Notes under the pieces: generated by a model
What the model saw: only the letters and a program-made list of their open reading frames with translations
Database searches by the model: none
What the model was told of the DNA's origin: nothing
Translations under genes and position numbers: made by a program
Assembly (NCBI GenBank): GCA_902767145.1
Contig: CACXGG010000044.1
Location: forward strand, 1-7,484
Direction: 5' to 3'
Length of the DNA: 7,484 nt
Source: Oscillospiraceae bacterium
GTDB lineage: Bacteria > Bacillota > Clostridia > Saccharofermentanales > Saccharofermentanaceae
In this document: in pieces, positions 1 to 5,100 of the stretch
Layout: every line of letters begins with the position of its first letter
How positions within the stretch are numbered: the stretch's first letter is position 1

Positions 1-111
1 GAGATAGCATACGAGATAGGATATAAGGACCCCAGGTATTTCTCCTTTGTATTCAAGAGACATCTGGGCTGTACTCCCAGCCAGTACCGTAACGGGGAAA
101 CCGAAGGATGA
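1..111 (+). CDS. AraC-type DNA-binding response regulator, C-terminal end only (YesN-like)
   Basis: The window opens inside this gene; 36 codons and a TGA stop are visible. The residues ([20 protein letters not shown], then [10 protein letters not shown]) match the second helix-turn-helix of the AraC/XylS DNA-binding domain, including the GY.D..YFS.VFK recognition-helix pattern and the G.TP..YR ending. The last four bases overlap the ATG of the sensor kinase (ATGA), which indicates translational coupling in one operon. An AraC-type domain directly before a YesM-type kinase is normally the output domain of a YesN-type response regulator. The receiver domain lies outside the window, so that part is inferred. 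Its most likely target here is the tandem repeat at 3783-3821. Confidence 0.85.
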   Translation, partial: EIAYEIGYKDPRYFSFVFKRHLGCTPSQYRNGETEG

Positions 112-1544
112 GGTTCTTTAAGGAGCGCTTTAATAAGAACACCGTACAGGGGAAGATGTACCGCCTCCTGCTTCAGATGTTCATTCCCATCGTAGGTATC
201 CTCCTTATAATCTTCGCCATGATCGTTACCCGTAATATCATGTATGAATCGGTATCGGGAAACATCGTCAAGGCATCAGGCTTCAACCAGAACTTCAAGG
301 ATGATATAGATCTTCAGATGTATCTTTATGTCTCGGGAAGCAGCGACGAGATCCCCTGGGATGATGTTGCCGCAGCTAAATCCCTGGCGGAGGAACTTCT
401 CAAGAATACCACCGATCCTGACAGCCGTAAGGCAATGAACAACGTTCTGGCGCTCTGCGATAACCTGAGTACCTATATGACCAGGATAGAACAGACCAAG
501 TCCTATGACGAGAGGATGAAGCAGCTGGAGACTAACATCTACGGCATCACATCCCTTATCGAGGATTATATCTATTCCTATCTTTACTATGAGGCCGGCG
601 AGATGGCCAGCATCCAGAGGCAGCTGGATTTCTGGATGACCATCGAGATTGCATTTATCGGCCTTGTAATGGTCATCATCACTCCCATCGTCCTGAGAAG
701 GGCAGTGAGGCTCAGCAGGAGCATCACCGAACCCATCGTGGAGATGAATACCCGTGTAGAAGAGATCGGTGGGGGAGACCTTACAGCCCACACACCGGTG
801 GAGACCGATGACGTGAGCCTGTCACTTCTGAGTTCCGGAATAGAGGACATGGCGGACAAGCTCAATAAGCAGATAGAACTCAACCGCCAGGAGCAGATAA
901 AGCTCAGGGATATCGAGCTCTCACTTATCCAGGCCCAGATCAATCCCCATTTCCTTTATAACACTCTTGATGCCATCGTCTGGCTCATAGAGATCGGCAA
1001 GAACGACCAGGCGGAGCAGATGGTCACCAGCCTTTCCTCCTATTTCCGTTCCTTCCTCAGCGACGGTAAGGATATCGTTACCATCGGAGAGGAAAAGGAG
1101 CATATAAAGAGCTACCTGGAGATCCAGCAGGTGCGTTACAGGGATATCATGGAATATGAGATCAACATCGATCCTGAAATAGAGGGAAACAAGCTTCCTA
1201 AGATGACCCTGCAGCCTCTGGTGGAAAATGCTATCTATCATGGACTGAAGCCCAAGAGAGGTAAGGGTAGGATCATAGTTACCGGTGAGGCAGTGGATAA
1301 CAAGATCATCCTCAAGGTGAGCGATACCGGACTTGGTATGAGCGAGGAGGAACTTCTGGAACTCAAGGAGAGGGTCCTGAGCGAAGATACCACCAGCTTC
1401 GGACTTACATCGGCATATAAGAGGCTCAAGCTCCTTTACGGGGATGAGTGTTCCTTTGATATCGAAAGTACTCCGGGAGAAAGCACATCCATCAAGATGA
1501 GCATCCCACGAAAGGCGGAGATAGATGATGAAACGATTCTTTAG
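108..1544 (+). CDS. Sensor histidine kinase, YesM/LytS type (HAMP + His_kinase + HATPase_c)
   Basis: A 478-residue membrane histidine kinase that should phosphorylate the AraC-type regulator just upstream. A first membrane helix lies at about residues 19-41. An extracytoplasmic, mostly helical region at about 44-176 is followed by a second helix at about 177-197 and a HAMP segment from about 198 to 252. The phospho-acceptor is His281 in [12 protein letters not shown], the His_kinase (PF06580) signature. ATP-binding motifs follow: the N box [13 protein letters not shown] (368-380, Asn374), the G1 box DTGLGM (406-411) and a G2-like [10 protein letters not shown] (431-440). The start overlaps the upstream stop by four bases and the 3' end overlaps the next gene by up to 20. 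The sensor region has no recognisable ligand pocket, which fits sensing through a separate binding protein; that link is inferred from the neighbour. Confidence 0.95.
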   Translation: MRFFKERFNKNTVQGKMYRLLLQMFIPIVGILLIIFAMIVTRNIMYESVSGNIVKASGFNQNFKDDIDLQMYLYVSGSSDEIPWDDVAAAKSLAEELLKNTTDPDSRKAMNNVLALCDNLSTYMTRIEQTKSYDERMKQLETNIYGITSLIEDYIYSYLYYEAGEMASIQRQLDFWMTIEIAFIGLVMVIITPIVLRRAVRLSRSITEPIVEMNTRVEEIGGGDLTAHTPVETDDVSLSLLSSGIEDMADKLNKQIELNRQEQIKLRDIELSLIQAQINPHFLYNTLDAIVWLIEIGKNDQAEQMVTSLSSYFRSFLSDGKDIVTIGEEKEHIKSYLEIQQVRYRDIMEYEINIDPEIEGNKLPKMTLQPLVENAIYHGLKPKRGKGRIIVTGEAVDNKIILKVSDTGLGMSEEELLELKERVLSEDTTSFGLTSAYKRLKLLYGDECSFDIESTPGESTSIKMSIPRKAEIDDETIL

Positions 1545-2505
1545 TATTTTGCTCCTTGCTGCGTCAGTGGCTCTTTTCGGAGGATGCATCAGAGACGGTT
1601 CCGCTCCTGAGGAGGAAACGGAACTCTTCGTGGTGGGATTTTCCCAGAGCGGATCGGAGTCGGACTGGAGACTTGCAAATACAGATTCCATGATAGAGAC
1701 ATTTACAGAGGACAAGGGATATGAACTTGTGGTGGAAAATGCCATGCAGCAGCAGGATAACCAGATAGCTGCAGTGAGGAGCTTCATCCTTGAGGGAGTA
1801 GACCTTATAGTCCTGGCTCCTGCCATGGAGGAAGGATGGGACACGGTACTTAATGAGGTATATGATGCGGGTATCCCGGTCATCATCATGGACCGTTCCG
1901 TAAATGTAGGAAATAACAGTCTCTATCTTTCCAATGTGGGTTCTGATTTCCTGGGTCAGGGAAATAAGGCCGTGGAATGGCTGGATGAGCAGACAGCGGG
2001 GGAGGAACTGAAGATACTTCATCTTCAGGGCACCTACGGCACCACGGCGCAGCTTTTGAGAAGCCAGGCCCTGGAAGACGGGGTCGCCTCACACGATAAC
2101 TGGGAATTTGCAGGTCAGATCTGCGGAGATTTCACAGAGGCCAAGGGATACGAGATAATGACGGAATTCCTTGAAGAAAACACGGATTTCAATGTCCTTT
2201 ACAGCGAGAACGACAACATGACCTTCGGAGCCATAAGAGCCCTTGATGAAGCCGGCATAACATATGGTGAGGGGGGCCAGGTAAAGATCATTACTTTTGA
2301 TGCCACATCCGCTGCTCTGCAGCTCTGCTTTGACGGAAAAGTGGATCTCTGTGTGGAGTGTAATCCCCTTCAGGGTCCCAGAGTGGAAGAACTGATCTGC
2401 CAGTACAGGAACGGAGAGGATATACCTAAGCAGGTATATATCGAAGAAGCCCTCTTTACTAAAGATGATCTTACCCAGGAGATAATAGACGGAAGGACTT
2501 ATTAA
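1525..2505 (+). CDS. YtfQ-like sugar-binding lipoprotein, probable sensory partner of the histidine kinase
   Basis: A 326-residue periplasmic-binding-protein type 1 (Peripla_BP_4) lipoprotein. The signal peptide ends in LFGGC, giving a lipidated Cys21; Phe at -3 is not the usual residue. The mature part follows the E. coli YtfQ pattern closely: VGFSQSGSESDWR (37-49), QDNQIAAVRSF, GVDLIVLAPAMEEGWD, IPVIIMDRS (Asp123-Arg124), LQGTYGTTAQ, SENDNM and the hinge-proximal FDA (258-260). The gene starts inside the kinase gene (ATGATG at 1525 and 1528). The second ATG, seven bases from GGCGGAG, may be the true start. No transporter genes follow on this strand, so it is more likely a sensor component than a transport receptor, as with XylFII-LytS (inference). 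The mature chain has five cysteines (200, 268, 276, 279, 292), more than its paralogue. Its ligand is unknown; galactofuranose or another furanose is plausible. Confidence 0.9.
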   Translation: MMKRFFSILLLAASVALFGGCIRDGSAPEEETELFVVGFSQSGSESDWRLANTDSMIETFTEDKGYELVVENAMQQQDNQIAAVRSFILEGVDLIVLAPAMEEGWDTVLNEVYDAGIPVIIMDRSVNVGNNSLYLSNVGSDFLGQGNKAVEWLDEQTAGEELKILHLQGTYGTTAQLLRSQALEDGVASHDNWEFAGQICGDFTEAKGYEIMTEFLEENTDFNVLYSENDNMTFGAIRALDEAGITYGEGGQVKIITFDATSAALQLCFDGKVDLCVECNPLQGPRVEELICQYRNGEDIPKQVYIEEALFTKDDLTQEIIDGRTY

Positions 2506-3554
2506 CTGCTCTTCCTGATATTAAGGGTCCACCTTAGATGCTTTCCCTGTCTTTTTGAAATGACCGCATCGGTAAGGGCGCTGCAGATATCTTTTTCGTC
2601 ATAGGATATGGTGGTGATGCTGATGTCGCTCCTGGTCACATAGTAGCTGTCTCCCGGGGAGACTACAGCTATGTCTTCAGGAACTCTTATGTTCCTTCTT
2701 AGAAGTTCCTTTATCAGATGATATGCGATCTGATCGTTCTGGCAGATGACTGCATCCTTCCCGGGGAGGCATTCATCTATAAACTTCCGGAAGAGATCAT
2801 CCATTCCTCCAAAGAGGCGTTTCTGGTCCGTGTACGAAAAGAGACGGAATCCGTTTTCGTCAAAGGGAAGGGAAAGATATGCACATGTCTCCATACAGCC
2901 CCTGTAGCAGGAAAGGCCGGCGGAATCATCTATGCGGAAAAGACCGGCGAGGTGTCTTCTGCCCCTTTCGGAAAGGTGGTGCACAAGAGAGGCGATGCCT
3001 TCCTCATGACCGCCCCCGACTACTATCTGACCATTGTCCTTAATGGGGTAGGAACGGTGGAAAAAGATGACGGTGGTCCCCTTCTCCGCGATCTTATCGA
3101 TCAGAGAAGTGTTCGGGTTGGGGATCAGGTTGCAGAAGGGATCGATGATAACGGCACATGGATGGCTTTCCAGGACTTCCGACAGGATCTCCCTTTCCTT
3201 TGAAACAGATCCGGAAGTGCTCCTGCAGGTAAGCACATATCCTTTGGAAACAAGATCTTTCTTAAGTTTTGATAATAAAGAAGGATATATATATTCATCT
3301 TCATCAACAGTGATAAAGAACACCTTGTTGTCAGGGGCATCTATCATGTCGGCTATATATGACCCTGATCCCCTGCGCTTAACGATAAGGCCTTTTCTTC
3401 CCAGTACTTCAAGGGCGAGCCTTATGGTCTGACGGCTGCAGGAATACATGGAACACAGCTCGCCTTCAGAAGGGAGCCTGCTGTCTCCTTCTGCTTTCAT
3501 CTTCTTGATGCGTAACTCGAGATCGTTTGCGATGGTCAGGTATTTTGATGCCAT
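2502..3554 (-). CDS. GntR/LacI hybrid transcriptional regulator (AraR-like)
   Basis: A 350-residue regulator. Residues 1-70 form a GntR winged helix (KYLTIANDLELRI, then RLPSEGEL, SRQTIRLALEVL and the wing RRGSGSYIAD). Residues about 77-345 form a LacI-type effector domain (PNPN at 146-149, RGRRHLAGLF, AVICQNDQIAYHLI, VPEDIAVVSPGD, ITTISYD). This two-domain order is that of B. subtilis AraR, a repressor released by L-arabinose. The start at 3554 is chosen because CAGGAG lies seven bases upstream. A longer reading to an ATG at 3608 would put its start codon within the TATAAT box at 3607-3612. The stop overlaps that of the first binding protein on the other strand. It probably represses the transporter operon and itself in response to an intracellular sugar; the ligand is unknown. 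Confidence 0.92.
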   Translation of the reverse strand: MASKYLTIANDLELRIKKMKAEGDSRLPSEGELCSMYSCSRQTIRLALEVLGRKGLIVKRRGSGSYIADMIDAPDNKVFFITVDEDEYIYPSLLSKLKKDLVSKGYVLTCRSTSGSVSKEREILSEVLESHPCAVIIDPFCNLIPNPNTSLIDKIAEKGTTVIFFHRSYPIKDNGQIVVGGGHEEGIASLVHHLSERGRRHLAGLFRIDDSAGLSCYRGCMETCAYLSLPFDENGFRLFSYTDQKRLFGGMDDLFRKFIDECLPGKDAVICQNDQIAYHLIKELLRRNIRVPEDIAVVSPGDSYYVTRSDISITTISYDEKDICSALTDAVISKRQGKHLRWTLNIRKSS

Positions 3555-3606
3555 GGTCTTTCTCCTGAAAAAGGCTTTTACGGCATGTGTTCTCTTACTT
3601 GCCGCC

Positions 3607-3612
3607 ATTATA
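3607..3612 (-). promoter_or_regulatory. Candidate -10 box (TATAAT) for the regulator gene
   Basis: A perfect TATAAT reads on the minus strand 53 bases before the preferred start codon at 3554. Transcription from it would begin near 3598-3600, giving a short leader that carries the CAGGAG ribosome binding site. No good TTGACA lies 16-18 bases upstream, so the promoter may be weak. The expected -35 position falls inside the dyad at 3619-3637. Confidence 0.4.
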
Positions 3613-3618
3613 TCCCAT

Positions 3619-3637
3619 AAGCAGGTGATACCTGGTT
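3619..3637. promoter_or_regulatory. Candidate operator dyad for the GntR/LacI regulator
   Basis: The sequence AAGCAGGTGATACCTGGTT is an inverted repeat. CAGGT and ACCTG pair perfectly around a 3-base centre, and AA/TT pair again outside one mismatch. It contains GGT-N3-ACC, in line with the GT...AC core typical of GntR-family operators. It lies over the expected -35 region of the regulator's TATAAT box, a good position for autorepression. Assignment to this regulator is inference. Confidence 0.4.
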
Positions 3638-3782
3638 GATTATCTTATCATCATTTGCAGAGGGGGATTATTTTGTGTTGGTTTTTTTACCGTATTATTT
3701 ATGACACGAGTGATTTTTCCCACCTCCGGCTTTTCGCATGGTCAAAGTGTCAATGGTTTTTTACGGTTAATAAAAGGGACGG

Positions 3783-3821
3783 TCGTAAGATATTCAACAA
3801 CAAATCGTAAGATATTCAACA
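3783..3821 (+). promoter_or_regulatory. Tandem 17-bp direct repeat, candidate AraC-type activator site
   Basis: TCGTAAGATATTCAACA occurs at 3783-3799 and again, identically, at 3805-3821, separated by ACAAA. The start-to-start distance is 22 bp, about two helical turns. AraC-family activators bind tandem 17-bp half-sites spaced 21 bp apart at araI, so the geometry fits the AraC-type regulator encoded at position 1. It lies 214 bases before the second binding-protein gene. The exact repeat is seen directly; the binding role is inferred. Confidence 0.6.
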
Positions 3822-3938
3822 TTTTCTCCTGAAAAGAGTTCTTTCACCAAAGATCTGTACTTGATTTTTTGCTGGTTTGGAAAGTTGTATTTATGCAGTT
3901 TAACCATTCTCAATACCCCTTACGAAGAATCATTGAAA

Positions 3939-4001
3939 GGGTTTTTGAAAATGTGTTTACTTGGGGCAGAAACACAGGGAGGGCCTGTGTTATGAAAACC
4001 C
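3939..4001 (+). promoter_or_regulatory. Structured mRNA leader of the transporter operon
   Basis: A perfect 8-bp hairpin pairs AACACAGG (3971-3978) with CCTGTGTT (3984-3991) over a 5-base loop. It is enclosed by a second stem, GGGTTTT (3939-3945) with AAAACCC (3995-4001). A competing pairing also exists: TGTGTTT (3952-3958) with AAACACA (3970-3976), which excludes the 8-bp hairpin. The 21-bp palindrome could instead be a DNA operator. No U-tract follows, so it is not an intrinsic terminator. It matches no riboswitch class that I recognise. Confidence 0.4.
3951..3995 (+). CDS. Possible 14-residue leader peptide
   Basis: ATG at 3951 opens a short frame, MCLLGAETQGGPVL, ending in TGA at 3993-3995. 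An AAAGGG stretch lies nine bases upstream (3936-3941) and could serve as a ribosome binding site, although it partly pairs within the outer leader stem. The frame spans the whole 8-bp leader hairpin, so translating it would open that structure. There is no homology or coding-bias support. It may be chance, and I include it only because of its position in the leader. Confidence 0.2.
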   Translation: MCLLGAETQGGPVL

Positions 4002-4034
4002 AATATCCTAAACAAGGAAGAAAGAGGCAAAAAA

Positions 4035-5000
4035 ATGAAGAGATTAATGAAGATCTTAGTTTCAACAGTTCTCGTTGCATCACTCGGTCTTGCTGCTTGT
4101 TCTTGCGCAGCAAAGGGCGGCGAAGAAGACAGCGGTCTCATCAAGGTTGGTATCATCAACAACGATCCCAACGAGTCCGGTTATCGTACAGCTAACGACA
4201 GAGACATGAAGAACACCTTCACAGAAGAGAACGGATATGATGCATCATTCTATTACAGCCTGAAGAATGAGGATCAGATCGCTGCAGCTCAGCAGTTCAT
4301 CCAGGATGAAGTTGATTATCTTCTTATTTCCGCAGCTGGTACATCCGGTTGGGATTCCGTACTCCAGGAAGCTCAGGATGCAGGCATCAAGGTTATCCTC
4401 TTCGATAGAACTATCGATGCAGACGAGAGCCTTTATGAAGCTTCTATCGTATCCGACATGGCTCAGGAAGGCCAGCAGACAGTTGATTGGCTCGCTTCCC
4501 AGAACCTTGACGAGTACAACATCATCCACATCCAGGGCGTTATGGGTTCCGCAGCTCAGATCGGCCGTACAGGCGCTCTTGATGAGATGGTAGCAGCTAA
4601 TGACAACTGGAACATCGTAACACAGCAGACAGCAGAGTGGAACGCAGAGAACGCTCAGCAGATCGTTCAGTCTGTTATCGACTCCGGCGAGTCCTTCAAC
4701 GTAATCTACGCTGAGAACGACGATATGGCTAAGGGTGCTGTTCAGGCTCTCGACGCAGCTAACATCTCTCACGGTGTAGGCGGCGACGTTATCATCATCG
4801 GTTTCGACTGCAACACATGGGCTCTTGAGGAACTCCTTGCAGGTAACTGGAACTATGACCAGCAGTGCAATCCTTTCCAGGCTGAGTACATCGACAACAT
4901 CATCCAGAATGGTGCTACACAGAAGGTAGTCATCATGGAAGAGCAGGGCTTCGATGCTACAACTATCACTCAGGAAGACGTAGATAACTACGGTATCTGA
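4035..5000 (+). CDS. ytfQ: YtfQ-like sugar-binding lipoprotein of the ABC transporter
   Basis: A 321-residue substrate-binding protein of the YtfQ/Peripla_BP_4 type, the extracytoplasmic receptor for the ATPase and permease that follow. The signal peptide ends in a standard lipobox, LAAC, with lipidated Cys22. The mature chain shows VGIINNDPNESGYR (38-51), EDQIAAAQQFI, GWDSVLQEAQDAGIKVILFDR (Asp124-Arg125), IHIQGVMGSAAQ, YAENDDM and GFDCN (256-260). It is clearly paralogous to the binding protein at 1525-2505. AGAGG lies seven bases before the start codon. Alanine is coded almost only by GCA and GCT and threonine mostly by ACA, unlike the neighbouring genes, which suggests very high expression. 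A strong terminator directly follows. The substrate is inferred as a furanose or related sugar; the symbol reflects family resemblance, not proven substrate. Confidence 0.92.
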   Translation: MKRLMKILVSTVLVASLGLAACSCAAKGGEEDSGLIKVGIINNDPNESGYRTANDRDMKNTFTEENGYDASFYYSLKNEDQIAAAQQFIQDEVDYLLISAAGTSGWDSVLQEAQDAGIKVILFDRTIDADESLYEASIVSDMAQEGQQTVDWLASQNLDEYNIIHIQGVMGSAAQIGRTGALDEMVAANDNWNIVTQQTAEWNAENAQQIVQSVIDSGESFNVIYAENDDMAKGAVQALDAANISHGVGGDVIIIGFDCNTWALEELLAGNWNYDQQCNPFQAEYIDNIIQNGATQKVVIMEEQGFDATTITQEDVDNYGI

Positions 5001-5040
5001 TCTGACTGATCTTTAGAACAAATATTGAGTAACCACAGAT

Positions 5041-5081
5041 GAATGTGCGGTGCGTGTTTCATCGCACCGCACATTCTTTTT
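5041..5081 (+). terminator. Intrinsic terminator inside the transporter operon
   Basis: A perfect 14-bp stem pairs GAATGTGCGGTGCG (5041-5054) with CGCACCGCACATTC (5063-5076) over an 8-base loop, followed directly by TTTTT. It sits between the binding-protein and ATPase genes, ending 19 bases before the ATPase start codon. Partial read-through would give excess binding protein over the membrane and ATPase subunits. There is no A-run on the left side, so it works in the plus direction only. Confidence 0.9.
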
Positions 5082-5100
5082 ACTACAGGAGGCGGAAAAG

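Larger units (their letters stand above)
3555..4034. promoter_or_regulatory. Divergent control region between the regulator and the transporter operon
   Basis: This 480-base stretch holds no convincing protein gene. It separates the minus-strand regulator from the plus-strand transporter operon and is visibly more AT-rich, with many T and A runs, than the flanking genes. It contains the regulator's TATAAT box, a dyad at 3619-3637, an imperfect dyad at 3691-3708, two similar TGGTTTTTT(T)AC elements (3679-3690 and 3754-3764), the 17-bp tandem repeat at 3783-3821, a 13-bp repeat shared by 3559-3571 and 3823-3835, and a structured leader at 3939-4001. No plus-strand promoter with good -35 and -10 boxes stands out. 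That is compatible with an activator-dependent promoter. Confidence 0.75.

Noticed and set aside
921..1889. A 322-codon open frame on the minus strand
   Set aside because: It lies antisense to the kinase and binding-protein genes, which have clear family motifs. Its translation shows no recognisable domain.
2506..2560. A possible terminator after the sensor lipoprotein gene (TAAGG/CCTTA near 2521-2536)
   Set aside because: The stem is only about five base pairs, lacks a T-tract and lies inside the regulator's coding sequence.
3555..3608. An 18-residue N-terminal extension of the GntR/LacI regulator from an ATG at 3608
   Set aside because: That ATG is part of the TATAAT sequence, so it would not be in the transcript. 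The internal ATG at 3554 has CAGGAG at good spacing and begins the normal GntR domain.
3830..3846. TGAAA-N7-TTTCA as a catabolite-responsive (cre) site
   Set aside because: It lacks the central CG and the 14-base cre spacing, so CcpA binding cannot be supported.
3861..3890. A plus-strand promoter with TTGATT (3861-3866) and TTGTAT (3885-3890)
   Set aside because: The -10 matches TATAAT at only three of six positions with an 18-base spacer; too weak to list as a feature.
3869..4195. A 108-codon plus-strand frame running from the control region into the second binding-protein gene
   Set aside because: Its second half is a shadow of the binding-protein gene in another frame; it has no ribosome binding site or family resemblance.
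5050..5100. An N-terminal extension of the ATPase from a GTG at 5050
   Set aside because: The extension lies within the terminator stem-loop and has no ribosome binding site. ATG at 5101 has AGGAGG eight bases upstream and starts at the usual family N-terminus.
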